A stretch of DNA of 64,000 nucleotides from Sneathiella limimaris (GCF_012932565.1 NZ_JABBYJ010000001.1:2046001-2110000); one strand, 5' to 3'; positions 8,336 to 18,396 are shown, numbered from the stretch's first letter. The notes: generated by a model from the letters alone, not told the origin. Numbers and translations are program-made.

Positions 8336-9604
8336 TTAGCGTGACTCAATCGAGGCTTCCCTGCGTAGGTCATTCAGATAACGGCGGGCTCTGGATTCAA
8401 TGCGTTCATTACCAATAGTCTGGCGAATGGCTTCTTCAGAGTCACCTTGCTGATTTCGATCCACGCGTTCGCAGACCACAAAGATCCGGTATAAATTCTT
8501 GTCCAAGTATGGCTCGCTCGCTTGACCCTTCTGCAGATCACTCACCAGCGTTTTAATATGGGAGGGAAGTTTACTGAGTTGAACTTGTCCCATACGACCG
8601 GTTTCGCCATTGGTGAACTCATTATAAAGCTCGTCTATATAACTGCAGTCATCGATAAATCCGCTTACTGACTTGGCAAGTTGAACTTGGCTTTCCACTT
8701 CGCCAGCTTTCTTCGCTGCATCAATTGGCAACACGAGCTGGCCAAGGTCCAAAATTGCGTCACTGCCACCATCTTCGAGTATTTTTCGAACCTGTTCGAC
8801 CTTGACCAAATAATACCCGTCGTTAGTTCGAATGGGGTCAGAAACACTGCCGTCATCAAGATTGACTACGGTCTGTGCGATGGCTGTAGGCATTTCGCTG
8901 GCCATTTGCCAGCCAACGATACCGCCTTTGGCAGCAGTCGGGCCATCACTGAATTGTGTGGCTACGCGGCTGAAGTCAGCGCCAGATTTAAGCTTGCTTG
9001 AGAGATCTTCCGCAGTTTTCCGAACGTCTGGTTCTTCTGATTGAACAGCAATCGGGAGGAATATCTCACGGAGCAAATATTCGTTCTTACCCTTATTTTC
9101 CCTTAGACGATCCTGCATCGCCTGAATTTCAGCTTCTGTGACATTAATCCGGGGGACAATGCGCCGGCGGATCAATTTATCCCAGCCAAGGGCTGCGCGG
9201 ATTTGATGGACGACCGTTTCCGGGTCAACCCGAACTGATCGCATGGCTCCTTCAAACTGGCCAGATCGTATGTTGAACCGTTTTTCAAAATTCTCAATTG
9301 CCGCGTTGATTTCGGCATCAGTTGGTTCTGTATTCAGGCGCTTTGCCTCCTGAATTTTCAACTGATCATCGATGAGAGTGCGGATCACTGTCGGGACAAG
9401 TCGCTGACGGGTTTGGTTGTTCGCAGGCAGGCCAGCCATAAAGATGTTGAGGTTAATGCGTTGAATTACATCGTAGCCGGAAATTACATCGTCATTGACG
9501 ATCGCAACAATCTTCTGCACTTCCTGTGCTGCAGCCGTTTGGGCCGGCAGGAAACTTCCCATAAAGAGAAGCATTCCGATAAGCAGAGGTTGAATCCGTT
9601 TCAT
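8336..9604 (-). CDS. surA: Periplasmic peptidyl-prolyl isomerase/chaperone SurA
   Basis: Chaperone that escorts outer-membrane proteins, including LptD, through the periplasm. From the ATG at 9604 it has 422 residues. They comprise a signal peptide (1-26, Ala-rich cleavage region), a SurA N-terminal helical domain with the typical Ile-Val-Asn-Asp-Asp-Val-Ile start, one clear parvulin domain (about 150-255) and a C-terminal degenerate parvulin/helical part. An in-frame TTG at 9616 is possible, but the ATG gives a normal signal peptide. It lies downstream of its client gene lptD. Confidence 0.93.
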   Translation of the reverse strand: MKRIQPLLIGMLLFMGSFLPAQTAAAQEVQKIVAIVNDDVISGYDVIQRINLNIFMAGLPANNQTRQRLVPTVIRTLIDDQLKIQEAKRLNTEPTDAEINAAIENFEKRFNIRSGQFEGAMRSVRVDPETVVHQIRAALGWDKLIRRRIVPRINVTEAEIQAMQDRLRENKGKNEYLLREIFLPIAVQSEEPDVRKTAEDLSSKLKSGADFSRVATQFSDGPTAAKGGIVGWQMASEMPTAIAQTVVNLDDGSVSDPIRTNDGYYLVKVEQVRKILEDGGSDAILDLGQLVLPIDAAKKAGEVESQVQLAKSVSGFIDDCSYIDELYNEFTNGETGRMGQVQLSKLPSHIKTLVSDLQKGQASEPYLDKNLYRIFVVCERVDRNQQGDSEEAIRQTIGNERIESRARRYLNDLRREASIESR

Positions 9605-9688
9605 AACAAGTCTCAAGTTCGATTGTCCAATGTCAGCAAACTCTTCTGATACCTGAATAGGTCATTTGAAGATAGTTGTATTTTCCAT

Positions 9689-11845
9689 TTAGTTGAAGGG
9701 GAGAAGTCTGATTTTCACACTGAATTTTGTCTCCGGTTCAATATCTCTATCCCTTGTAAATTCTCGTTTTGCCTCAAATGCGAAACCAAAACATTCGTCA
9801 AGATATTCAAAGCCAAGTACAGCATCGATGGAATTGTTATTTTCCAGATCCCGTCTGTAACCGCCATAACTGCTCCAGTAATCGGTCATTTTAACACGGC
9901 CAGCAGCATAGATCTCATGACGGCTTTCAATTCCGATGGCAGATTGATCGTCTTTCAAGTTCAGATATCCAAGACTGACCCAGTTAAACTGACTTCCCAC
10001 TCTCAAGTCCAATTCATGGCGGGCCAGACTTAAATCATCCTCGTCAATTCGCACCCTTTGCGTATAGCTGAAATATTCGTTGGGATGGATTTCCAGCCGG
10101 GCCACATAGTCAGAAAGCTGATTTTCCAACCCGCTCCCTTCACTAAAACCTGTGTCATTGTTTTCGTAAAGGCTCTGACCAACAAGAAGTGATGTATATC
10201 CCCCATCTGCACCATAAAAGCCAAAATTCACACCGTAGTTCAGTCGTGCACCTTCTTCGACCTGATCCAGACCCGCAGAGCGATTGAAGCCAAAAAGATT
10301 TGTATCATCGAATTCGAAGCTCAGGCTGTCTTCGTTTGGAGTGTCTTTACTCCCAAGAGACTCAGACCAAACAGCCTCGACAATTGGCTCGATTGTCTGT
10401 CGCATATTGCCTGCAGCTCTTACAAAGGGATAACTCCATCTCAACGAGAGGGCAGGAATAACACGACCTGAAAAATTGTTGTCTGTATCGCTTGTAGGAT
10501 CGAAAGGATCATCTAATTGATCTCGCGCATAGTAGGCATCTCCGCGCATGGATGCATCCAAGGCGATTGTTTGACCCGATGGCGTGATATAGGGGAGATG
10601 CCAACCCGCAGAAGCAGATAGGCGGTTTGTATCTTGCCCAGCGGTTCTAATCAGCATCAAGCCGTCAAGGTTGACATTGTAACGGGCACCATATTTGTTA
10701 GGTTCACTAACATATGCATACTCCAGCCATCCCGGAATAAATGGTGTTTCCCCGCTGTCATCCTCTTCTTCGAGGCCTTGGAACCCAATTGCGCTGAAGC
10801 GAGTGTAGTTGCGTCCTCTGAGACCTTGGACATATGCAGTTGACGTCAGGGTATCTTCATTGCTGATATCGTACTTATCCAGATAGGTGTCGTTGCTGGT
10901 CGCAAAGAAATCAAAACCCCAAACCCAGTCAGGACGGAATTCAAATTCACCGATACCCCGAATGTGACCCTGAAATTCCTGATCACCGGTTTTGACATTG
11001 TCAGAGGTGCGCTCGTCCACATAAGTCAGTGAGGCGTCCAGAGTCATGTCACCCGTTTCAAATGCCTGACGATATTCTGATGCCAGCTGCACACCTTCCT
11101 TGCTTGTCACCATTGGCGTAATGGTCATGTCTTTGTCTTCATCAATGACATAATAGTAAGGTAGTGTGGCGCCATATCCGAGATAAGAGCTTTCGAATAC
11201 GGATGGGGCTAGAAAGCCACTTTTGCGTTTCACGGTCGGATCCGGGTGACTGAAATAAGGTGTGTAAAAAACGGGCACACCGTAAAACTCTAAAACCGTG
11301 TCTTTATATGTAATGGTCTGATCCTGTTGATCATGAACGACCTTAGCTGACTTGAGTTGCCAAAGGGGCGGAGCATCTGGGTCATCTTCACAAAGCTGGC
11401 AAGTGCTATAGACCGCCCTATTCATGATAGTGGTGGTTTCGCTCTCTTTGACAGCGCTGGACGCCGCCAGTCTGGACTGATCTGTGAAGAGAATACGGAT
11501 CTGTTGGATTGCCCCAGTTTTCAACTCGTTGGACAACGTGACCTTATCCGCGAAGAGAACATCACCTGATGGTTCTAGCAGGACAATGTTCCCCTGCGCT
11601 TGAACCGTATCTGCATTGACGTTGTAGATGACCCGGTCCGCTTTTAAAACCCTGTTGCCCTGGACAATTTCAACGTTGCCAGAGGCTGTTACCGTGTCAC
11701 TAGACTGGTCATAGAGAATTTCATCAGCATTAAAAATGCTCTCTTTTTCCAAATCAATCGTTGGGACAGGTGAGGTAACTTGCGCAACGACTGCGGGTAC
11801 GGAAAAAAAGGTGCTCGCTAAAAGGATGGATAAAAACTGCTTCAT
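9689..11845 (-). CDS. lptD: LPS-assembly protein LptD
   Basis: Outer-membrane translocon that inserts lipopolysaccharide in the outer leaflet. The 718 residues contain a signal peptide (1-21), an N-terminal OstA/beta-jellyroll domain (about 35-150) with repeated Ala-x-Gly-Asn-Val motifs, and a C-terminal beta-barrel rich in alternating aromatic strands. Cys149 and Cys152 form a Cys-x-x-Cys pair, and a C-terminal Asp-Glu-Cys-Phe-Gly is seen. These plausibly form the periplasmic disulfides that activate LptD, although spacing differs from Escherichia coli. It follows lptG by 3 bases. Confidence 0.95.
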   Translation of the reverse strand: MKQFLSILLASTFFSVPAVVAQVTSPVPTIDLEKESIFNADEILYDQSSDTVTASGNVEIVQGNRVLKADRVIYNVNADTVQAQGNIVLLEPSGDVLFADKVTLSNELKTGAIQQIRILFTDQSRLAASSAVKESETTTIMNRAVYSTCQLCEDDPDAPPLWQLKSAKVVHDQQDQTITYKDTVLEFYGVPVFYTPYFSHPDPTVKRKSGFLAPSVFESSYLGYGATLPYYYVIDEDKDMTITPMVTSKEGVQLASEYRQAFETGDMTLDASLTYVDERTSDNVKTGDQEFQGHIRGIGEFEFRPDWVWGFDFFATSNDTYLDKYDISNEDTLTSTAYVQGLRGRNYTRFSAIGFQGLEEEDDSGETPFIPGWLEYAYVSEPNKYGARYNVNLDGLMLIRTAGQDTNRLSASAGWHLPYITPSGQTIALDASMRGDAYYARDQLDDPFDPTSDTDNNFSGRVIPALSLRWSYPFVRAAGNMRQTIEPIVEAVWSESLGSKDTPNEDSLSFEFDDTNLFGFNRSAGLDQVEEGARLNYGVNFGFYGADGGYTSLLVGQSLYENNDTGFSEGSGLENQLSDYVARLEIHPNEYFSYTQRVRIDEDDLSLARHELDLRVGSQFNWVSLGYLNLKDDQSAIGIESRHEIYAAGRVKMTDYWSSYGGYRRDLENNNSIDAVLGFEYLDECFGFAFEAKREFTRDRDIEPETKFSVKIRLLPFN

Positions 11846-11848
11846 TTA

Positions 11849-12943
11849 CTAACCATCCTCCAAGTGGAACATCATCGAAAGCCCGAGAAGGGTTATGGCG
11901 ATCGAAGGCGTCCACGCGGCCAGCAGAACGGGCAGGTTTCCTGCGAGTCCAAGCGCAAGAATGATGTCAGTAAAGAAATAAAACACGAACCCTGTCGTAA
12001 TCCCCGCCATTACTAAAATACCCGTTTTACCACGCCGTGTTGCCCGCAAACTGAAGGTAGCCGCTACCAATACCATAGCCAAGAGCAGCACTGGACGGGC
12101 AATCAAGCTATGCCAGTATATACGATGGTTGAGGGCTGAGAAGCCTGCTTCTTCTAGAGTGCTGATAAATTCTGGCAACTCCCAAAAGGAAATTTCTTTT
12201 GGCGGAGCAAAACTTTCCTGTATTTGGGCTGCAGTTAAGCTGGTGCTGAGCTGGAGGTTTTCGAGCACGGTTCCAGGTTGCTCAGGGCTTGTCATCAAAA
12301 CCCGTTTTAAGTCCCAGTAGCCCTCCATGAGGCGGGCTGTGTCAGCCTCAATTCGGCCAGTGAAATTTTCATTGCGATCATACTGAAAAATAATGACGTC
12401 AGTGAGCTCAATGCCCTGATTAATCGCACCGCGAGCATGGATCACAAAAAGCCCGTTATCATCCACCTGACGGAGCCATAGATTGTTGGAGGTGAGTACC
12501 AGCAAGTTAGATCTTTGCTCGAAATACTTGGTTTCCAACTGCGCCGAGTAGGATTGCATGGCAGCAGCAATAGGGTTGATTACCGTCAACATGAACACAC
12601 CGAGAAAAAAGGCGATTGCAAGCGAGGGCATGAGAAAAAGCCATGCAGATACACCAGCTGAGCGGATGACTGTGAGTTCATTGGTTCGTGACAGCCTGAA
12701 GAATGTCAGCATGCCGCCAAAGAGCGCAATAAAAGGGAACAGGATTTGAGCGAGTGTTGGAAGCCGAAGAAGTGCAAGCTGAAAGGGGACAAAAATGCTG
12801 AGATCTTCCTTGTCACTCGTTTGACGAAGAAATTCGATAAAATCAGCGATGAACACGATGGAAATAATTATTGAGAAAATGATCGCCACATTTTTCAAAA
12901 ACTGTTTACCAAGGTAGATAGAGAGTGTGCTGGAGAGCTTCAT
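11849..12943 (-). CDS. lptG: LPS export ABC transporter permease LptG
   Basis: Inner-membrane half of the LptB2FG extractor, 364 residues. It has the YjgP/YjgQ topology: two or three N-terminal membrane helices (about 14-120), a periplasmic jellyroll domain (about 130-265) and three C-terminal helices. The Thr-Asn-Glu-Leu-Thr-Val-Ile-Arg-Ser-Ala-Gly-Val coupling helix that contacts LptB is near residue 90. It overlaps lptF by 4 bases. It is distinguished from LptF by position and by its better match to LptG in the coupling helix. The ATPase gene lptB is not in the window. Confidence 0.94.
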   Translation of the reverse strand: MKLSSTLSIYLGKQFLKNVAIIFSIIISIVFIADFIEFLRQTSDKEDLSIFVPFQLALLRLPTLAQILFPFIALFGGMLTFFRLSRTNELTVIRSAGVSAWLFLMPSLAIAFFLGVFMLTVINPIAAAMQSYSAQLETKYFEQRSNLLVLTSNNLWLRQVDDNGLFVIHARGAINQGIELTDVIIFQYDRNENFTGRIEADTARLMEGYWDLKRVLMTSPEQPGTVLENLQLSTSLTAAQIQESFAPPKEISFWELPEFISTLEEAGFSALNHRIYWHSLIARPVLLLAMVLVAATFSLRATRRGKTGILVMAGITTGFVFYFFTDIILALGLAGNLPVLLAAWTPSIAITLLGLSMMFHLEDG

Positions 12944-14082
12944 GTTGAAGGACCCTCTGCAATTATATCATCCTCTGATGGGGTTTGATGCTTGCGTCCA
13001 ATAATCGGAATTTTGCCGCCGCTTGCTAAATGAGCAGCACAGAGGCTTGCGACAATTGGCAGCAGATAAAGCGGCGCGATAAATACTGCACTTTTTTCAG
13101 CCAGGTTAAACAGGGCAATTGCCAGTACTAAAAGTAAAACTCCGGAAGATCCCGCATAAAAAAGCTTATAGCCACGGCCCCGACGTGTGAATTCACCGCT
13201 CATGGTGCCAGCAAGTGCAATCAGAGCTAGGGCAAAGGTATATAGAGGTAACGAGAATCTGTTGTGTAATTCTGAGCGGATCCGATTTTGTTGTTTTTCA
13301 GACAGGCCATCTTCAGGCCACAAAAGCTCACCGATGTAACGGGCGTCCGCTTTTACAAAGTTATTTGATTGCTGTTTTTCAAACTGACTGACATCAAGAG
13401 TATAGTCGTTGAAATAAAGAATGCTCAGCTTGGCTTCATCTTTACGAACTTCTTGAAGGTTGCCGTTCCTCATAACAAAACGCGGGCCTTCTTTGGTTTT
13501 GATGAAAGCACCTTCCTGGGCCATATAAGTTATCGGTTTTTCGGGGTCACGTTCATCATGTACAAGAATGCCCTGAAGCGTACCATTCCGTGTTTTCTCC
13601 CGGATATAGACGGTTACATTTTTGGACAAAGTGTTGAAAACACCCTCGCGCAGAACGACTGCGGCTAAGCTGTCCCGCCATTCAACGCGGAGCTCCTGGA
13701 CGGTTCTGATCCCATATGGTGTGAGGAAGAAGCTGAATAGATAGAGGATAATTGTTATGACAAGGGCGGTCAGTAGTACAGGTCTGCAAAGCGCCCATTT
13801 ACTCAAACCCGCTGACCACATAACAATAAGTTCGGATTCTGTGTAGAGCTTGTTAAACGCAAACAGAATGCCAAAAAATAAACCAAGCATCAGAGTGAAT
13901 TTGAGGATACCTGGCAGCAGGAGAGCTGTCAGAACAAGAAAAGTACTGATCGGCAAACCAGAAATCAGCTTTTCAACAAACTGCAAGGTCTGGGAAAGCC
14001 AGATCACACCGGTTAGGGCGAAGGTAATGAACAGTGTTGGCCCCAACAGCTGCACGATTATGTACCAATTAATCCTTTTCAT
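12940..14082 (-). CDS. lptF: LPS export ABC transporter permease LptF
   Basis: Partner of LptG in the LPS extractor. From the ATG at 14082 it has 380 residues with the same permease topology and the coupling-helix motif Glu-Ser-Glu-Leu-Ile-Val-Met-Trp-Ser-Ala-Gly-Leu. An in-frame GTG at 14118 is less likely because it would lie in or before the candidate promoter, and LptF proteins normally begin a few residues before the first helix. It is the first gene of the lptF-lptG-lptD-surA-pdxA-rsmA operon. Confidence 0.94.
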   Translation of the reverse strand: MKRINWYIIVQLLGPTLFITFALTGVIWLSQTLQFVEKLISGLPISTFLVLTALLLPGILKFTLMLGLFFGILFAFNKLYTESELIVMWSAGLSKWALCRPVLLTALVITIILYLFSFFLTPYGIRTVQELRVEWRDSLAAVVLREGVFNTLSKNVTVYIREKTRNGTLQGILVHDERDPEKPITYMAQEGAFIKTKEGPRFVMRNGNLQEVRKDEAKLSILYFNDYTLDVSQFEKQQSNNFVKADARYIGELLWPEDGLSEKQQNRIRSELHNRFSLPLYTFALALIALAGTMSGEFTRRGRGYKLFYAGSSGVLLLVLAIALFNLAEKSAVFIAPLYLLPIVASLCAAHLASGGKIPIIGRKHQTPSEDDIIAEGPST

Positions 14083-14433
14083 GGGGCAGAGTATACTCAA
14101 GGAATTTCTGAGTGCCACGCTAGATATGTCAAATCCATATAAAAATTGGCTTTTTTAACCTCTTTAAGTTCTGAATTCGGGTTTCATCGCACTCTTTTCC
14201 CGCTAATCATATTGATAGATGAACTGACCTAGGGTAAGCATTGAAGGAGTGGACCCGTTTTTCAGGTGCCTCATGGATTCAGACCCTTGTTCCGACAGAG
14301 TTGGGAGCAGGGTCGTTTTATGCGAATTCAAAGCGGTACTCAAAATCGACCCCATTCGGTTCGTCGTTGGGCGCGTGATTGATGTGTCCAGAATTCAAAA
14401 ATTCGTTTTATTTCAGATAATCAGGTGCGACTC
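14083..14433. other. Divergent intergenic region lptF/pepA (351 bases)
   Basis: No gene is supported here. Short open frames on both strands have no Shine-Dalgarno and poor composition. The left part holds the candidate lptF promoter. The pepA side must hold the pepA promoter, but I found no clear consensus match. Confidence 0.6.
14104..14132 (-). promoter_or_regulatory. Candidate promoter for the lptF operon
   Basis: On the minus strand a perfect -35 TTGACA (14132-14127) is 17 bases from AGAAAT (14109-14104), a weak -10. Transcription would begin close to the lptF ATG, leaving a very short leader without a clear ribosome-binding site. Confidence 0.3.
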
Positions 14434-15939
14434 ATGAAATTTGCATTCTCCGAGATATCTCTTCCCAAAAGAGGATCACTTGCCATTGCCGTTTTTGCTG
14501 ACAAGAAGCTGTCTCCTACAGCAGCCGAAGTCGATAAGGTTACTGGTGGTGCCGTCGGACGTGCGATAGAGAATAGTCGTTTTACGGGTAAAAAAGGAAA
14601 CACGCTGGAGATCCTTTCTCCTGCCAACATGGAAGTGTCGCGAATTGTCTTGTTTGGCCTCGGCGACAAGGATGAGCTCGCTCTTCGCGATTTTGAAAAT
14701 CTGGGTGGATCACTTCTCAAGAAGCTAAACGCTGCGGGCGCAAAAAACCTGACAGTTATTCTGGACGGGTTTGATGATACGGCTGTGAAGGAAAGTGATG
14801 CAGCAGCCCAAGTGGCTTTTGGTGCAAAACTGGCTTCTTACCGGTTCACAAAATTCAAATCAGAACTGGACAAAGATGCGGAGCCAACCCTTCAGAAGAT
14901 TACGGTTGAATGTAAATCCTCTGCCGCTGCTCGTAAGGCATTCCCGGATCTGGAGGCAATCGCTGACGGTGTGTTCCTGACACGGGATCTGGTGAGTGAG
15001 CCTGCTAACAGCCTTTACCCTGAAAGCTTCGCCGAACGATGTAAGGAATTGACCAGCCTTGGCATTGAAGTTGAAATCCTAAATGAAGCCAAGATGAAGC
15101 GTCTTGGTATGGGGGCACTTCTGGGTGTGGGGCAAGGCTCCATTCGCGAAAGTCGTCTTGTTGTTATGAAATGGAATGGCGCACCCGCTAAATCCACAAA
15201 GAAACCTTTGGCCTTTGTGGGTAAAGGCGTTTGCTTTGACACTGGCGGTATTTCCCTCAAACCTGGTCCCGGTATGGAAGAAATGAAATGGGATATGGGC
15301 GGCGCTGGAACGGTGACCGGCCTGATGAAGGCCCTTGCAGGTCGGAAAGCCAAAGTGAATGCGATCGGCGTGATTGGTCTTGTCGAAAATATGCCGGATG
15401 GAAACGCCCAGCGGCCAGGCGACATTGTGACCTCTATGTCTGGTCAGACGATTGAAATCCTGAATACGGATGCGGAGGGACGTCTCGTTCTCGCCGATGC
15501 TCTTTGGTATACGCAGGATAAATATGACCCAGAACTGATCGTTGATCTGGCGACACTGACCGGTGCGATTATCATCTCTCTCGGTCACGAGAATGCGGGT
15601 CTGTTCTCCAATAATGATGAGTTGGCGGATCAGATTTTTGCTTCTGGTAAAGACGTGGGTGAGGGTGTTTGGCGCTTGCCGATGCAAAAAGAATATGCCA
15701 AGCAAATCGATAGCCCGATTGCAGATATGCAGAATATCGGCTCTGGCGGCCGGGGCGCGGGCTCTATCGTTGCTGCTGAATTCTTGCAGAAATTTGTCAA
15801 CGGTAAGCCTTGGGCTCATCTGGATATCGCGGGAATGGCTTGGTCCAAGAAAGACACGCCAACGGTGCCAAAAGGCGGAACCGGTTATGGTGTTCGCCTT
15901 CTGGATAACTTCGTTAAAACCTATCACGAAGGGAAATAA
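14434..15939 (+). CDS. pepA: Leucyl aminopeptidase (M17)
   Basis: Cytosolic di-metal aminopeptidase; in some bacteria PepA also binds DNA. The 501 residues contain the N-terminal macro-like domain and the C-terminal catalytic domain. The latter shows the Val-Gly-Lys-Gly-Val-Cys-Phe-Asp-Thr-Gly-Gly metal/substrate loop and the M17 signature Asn-Thr-Asp-Ala-Glu-Gly-Arg-Leu. ATG 14434 is preferred to GTG 14425, because AGG at 14423-14425 lies 8 bases upstream and the family starts just before the first beta strand. It is divergent from lptF, and holC follows after 8 bases. Confidence 0.95.
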   Translation: MKFAFSEISLPKRGSLAIAVFADKKLSPTAAEVDKVTGGAVGRAIENSRFTGKKGNTLEILSPANMEVSRIVLFGLGDKDELALRDFENLGGSLLKKLNAAGAKNLTVILDGFDDTAVKESDAAAQVAFGAKLASYRFTKFKSELDKDAEPTLQKITVECKSSAAARKAFPDLEAIADGVFLTRDLVSEPANSLYPESFAERCKELTSLGIEVEILNEAKMKRLGMGALLGVGQGSIRESRLVVMKWNGAPAKSTKKPLAFVGKGVCFDTGGISLKPGPGMEEMKWDMGGAGTVTGLMKALAGRKAKVNAIGVIGLVENMPDGNAQRPGDIVTSMSGQTIEILNTDAEGRLVLADALWYTQDKYDPELIVDLATLTGAIIISLGHENAGLFSNNDELADQIFASGKDVGEGVWRLPMQKEYAKQIDSPIADMQNIGSGGRGAGSIVAAEFLQKFVNGKPWAHLDIAGMAWSKKDTPTVPKGGTGYGVRLLDNFVKTYHEGK

Positions 15940-15947
15940 TCTCCCTT

Positions 15948-16397
15948 ATGGTTGAGGTCAGTTTCTACCATTTACAGGCCCAGCCGCTTGACCAGGTTCT
16001 GCCGCGCTTGCTCGAAAAAGTGAGTGAGCGCGGCATGATCTCTCTTGTTCGAATGATGTCGGACCAGTTGAAAATAGATCTTGATGGGGCGCTTTGGACC
16101 TATTCACCAGCATCATTCCTTGCGCATGCAAAAGCGGAAGATCCTCATCCAGACCAGCAGCCCGTTCTTTTAACAGGTGCTGAAGGTCAAAACCTGAATA
16201 ACGCTTCAGTGTTGGTTCTGCTCGAAGATGCTCCGGCATCCGATATCGCAGACTATGACCGATGCCTGTATATGTTTGATGGTAATGATCCTGAAAGCCT
16301 GCAGGCTGCACGGGCACGCTGGAAAACCATGAAAGCAGAAGGTTTGGACGTGACCTATTGGCAGCAGCAGGACGGACGCTGGGTCAAGAAAGCCTGA
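15948..16397 (+). CDS. holC: DNA polymerase III subunit chi
   Basis: Clamp-loader accessory subunit that links DNA polymerase III to single-strand-binding protein. The 149 residues fit HolC, with the N-terminal Val-x-Phe-Tyr-His-Leu strand, an Asp-Gly-Ala-Leu-Trp-Thr-Tyr segment, Ser-Phe-Leu-Ala-His, and the C-terminal Tyr-Met-Phe-Asp-Gly and Arg-Trp-Lys-x-Met-Lys motifs. The pepA-holC order is conserved widely, which supports the call. The stop lies 2 bases from the convergent ABC-F stop. Confidence 0.92.
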   Translation: MVEVSFYHLQAQPLDQVLPRLLEKVSERGMISLVRMMSDQLKIDLDGALWTYSPASFLAHAKAEDPHPDQQPVLLTGAEGQNLNNASVLVLLEDAPASDIADYDRCLYMFDGNDPESLQAARARWKTMKAEGLDVTYWQQQDGRWVKKA

Positions 16398-16399
16398 CC

Positions 16400-18319
16400 T
16401 CAGGCTTGCTCAAGGGCTTCCAGTTCTTCCTGTTTTTCCATCCAGGATGTTTCGACTTTTTCCAGACGACTATTGATTTCGCCCATTTTGGCTGACAGCT
16501 TCGCTTGATAATCCGCACCCTTTTCATAGGTTGTCGGATCGGCGAGTGCGTCCTCCAGAACCTTTCGGTCACTCTCCAGTTTCTGGATCTGTTTCTCCAG
16601 TTTTCCAATTTCCTTACGAAGAGGAGCAAGCTGTGCCCGGTTTTCTGCTCGGTTTTTCCGAGCTTCCTTGCCGGTGAGCTTGGAGTCTTCTGGGAGGATT
16701 GCCGGTTCAGCTTCTGCCGCCATGGCCTCAGGCTTATTGCCAGAGCCACCACTTCTCGCTTTTTCAAGGACTTCTTTCTTGTAATCCTCGATATCACCCA
16801 AGTATCGGCTCACCGTTCCATCGCTGACGAGCCAGAGTTCATCGGCTACCAGACTAACCAAGTGGGGGTCATGGCTGATGAGTAGGACAGCGCCCTCAAA
16901 TGCATTTAAGCCTTGAACCAGAGCTTCACGGGCATCCACATCCAGATGGTTTGTTGGCTCATCCAAAATCAGAAGGTGCGGGGCCTCGACAGATAGAAGG
17001 CAGAAGGTAAGTCTGGCTTTCTCGCCGCCCGAAAGCTGCTCAACTGCAACATCTGACTTGTCTTTTGAGAACCCAAATTGACCGAGGCGGGAGCGAATAA
17101 CAGACTCGCCCACTTTGCCCATTTTTGCGGCTAGATGCTGATAGGCTGTTTCTTTTGGCCGCATCTCGTCCAGTTGATGCTGAGCAAAAAAACCAATTTT
17201 GAGTTTACCGGATTTTCGAAACTCACCAGCTTCTGCTTTCAGCTTACCTGCGATCAATTTGGCAAATGTGGATTTACCGTTTCCGTTGGGGCCGAGCAGG
17301 GCAATCCGGTCTTCCATATCAATACGCAAATCCAACCTATTCAGGATCATCTTGGTGGGATCATATCCTGTGGCGCATTTGTCCATGGTAATAATCGGCG
17401 AGGACAGCGGCTCGGGAGATGGAAAGTCAAAATTGACCGTATATTCTTCCATAACGGAGGCAATAGGGGTCAGCTTTTCCAGCATTTTAACCCGGCTCTG
17501 CGCTTGCCGTGCTTTGGATGCTTTTGCCCGGAAGCGATCGACAAAGGATTGTAAATGTTTGCGCTGGGCTTCTTGTTTTTTGGCCATGGCCGCATTGAGG
17601 GCCAATTGCTCTGACCGGGTTTTTTCAAAGAAGTCATAGTTGCCCGTATATCGGGTCAGGTTATGCTGCTCCAAATGAACAATTGTGCCTACTACATTAT
17701 TCAGCAAATCCCGATCATGACTGACGATGATCAGGGTTTGTGGGTAATTTTTCAGAAAGTTTTCCAGCCAGAGCGTCGCTTCCAGATCCAGATAGTTGCT
17801 CGGCTCGTCGAGCAGGAGAAGATCGGGATTGGAAAACAGGGTCCCGGCAAGTCCCACACGCGTTCGCCAGCCACCTGAAAAAGAGGAACAGGGGCGTTGC
17901 TGGGCTTCATGATCAAACCCGAGACCCGCCAGGATCTTGGCAGCGCGGCTTTCCGCCGTGTAGGCATCGATATCTGCAAGACGGGTATGGATCTCAGCAA
18001 TGCGCATGGGATCAGTCGCTGTCTCAGCTTCCGCCATTAACGAGTTTCGCTCCACATCTGCGGCCAAGACGGCTTCCAGTAGGCTTTCAGGACCGGACGG
18101 CGCTTCCTGCGGGAGGACACCGATACGGGCGCCGTTTCGGATCTTGATAGAGCCACCATCGGCGTGTAACTCACCGGTGATCAGTTTAAGAAGGGTGGAT
18201 TTACCTGTCCCGTTTCGACCGATCAGGCCAACTCGATGCCCCGCCGGGATATGGACTGTCGCCCCATCCAGCAAAGTTCTGCCCGCCACGCGGTATGTGA
18301 GATCGTTAATCTGTAACAT
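16400..18319 (-). CDS. ABC-F family ATPase (Uup/YheS-like)
   Basis: Soluble tandem-ATPase protein of the ribosome-associated ABC-F group; no membrane segments. The 639 residues have Walker A at 34-42 (Gly-Arg-Asn-Gly-Thr-Gly-Lys-Ser-Thr) and a second one with Gly-Pro-Asn-Gly-Asn-Gly-Lys-Ser-Thr. They also have two signature loops (Ser-Gly-Gly-Trp-Arg-Thr-Arg, Leu-Ser-Gly-Gly-Glu-Lys), Walker B with Asp-Glu-Pro-Ser/Thr-Asn, an interdomain linker rich in Arg/Lys, and a C-terminal coiled coil (about 555-639). The longer open frame up to 18379 adds residues with no family match. The C-terminal coiled coil fits Uup/YheS rather than EttA, but I cannot separate those two. Confidence 0.9.
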   Translation of the reverse strand: MLQINDLTYRVAGRTLLDGATVHIPAGHRVGLIGRNGTGKSTLLKLITGELHADGGSIKIRNGARIGVLPQEAPSGPESLLEAVLAADVERNSLMAEAETATDPMRIAEIHTRLADIDAYTAESRAAKILAGLGFDHEAQQRPCSSFSGGWRTRVGLAGTLFSNPDLLLLDEPSNYLDLEATLWLENFLKNYPQTLIIVSHDRDLLNNVVGTIVHLEQHNLTRYTGNYDFFEKTRSEQLALNAAMAKKQEAQRKHLQSFVDRFRAKASKARQAQSRVKMLEKLTPIASVMEEYTVNFDFPSPEPLSSPIITMDKCATGYDPTKMILNRLDLRIDMEDRIALLGPNGNGKSTFAKLIAGKLKAEAGEFRKSGKLKIGFFAQHQLDEMRPKETAYQHLAAKMGKVGESVIRSRLGQFGFSKDKSDVAVEQLSGGEKARLTFCLLSVEAPHLLILDEPTNHLDVDAREALVQGLNAFEGAVLLISHDPHLVSLVADELWLVSDGTVSRYLGDIEDYKKEVLEKARSGGSGNKPEAMAAEAEPAILPEDSKLTGKEARKNRAENRAQLAPLRKEIGKLEKQIQKLESDRKVLEDALADPTTYEKGADYQAKLSAKMGEINSRLEKVETSWMEKQEELEALEQA

Positions 18320-18396
18320 GCGGGATGCTCTAGCAGGTTTTTTGTCTTTGGAACACTGAATTCCGGCGGGATTTGGCAAAAAATGCGGTAAATCTG

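Noticed and set aside
14249-14437. 62-codon frame between lptF and pepA
   Set aside because: No Shine-Dalgarno, low-quality composition, and it would overlap the pepA start region.
15079-15927. Antisense frame of 282 codons inside pepA
   Set aside because: Mirror of a well-conserved coding sequence; no start signal and no recognisable domain.
17135-17554. Plus-strand frames within the ABC-F gene
   Set aside because: They lie wholly opposite a full-length, motif-complete gene, with no ribosome-binding sites.
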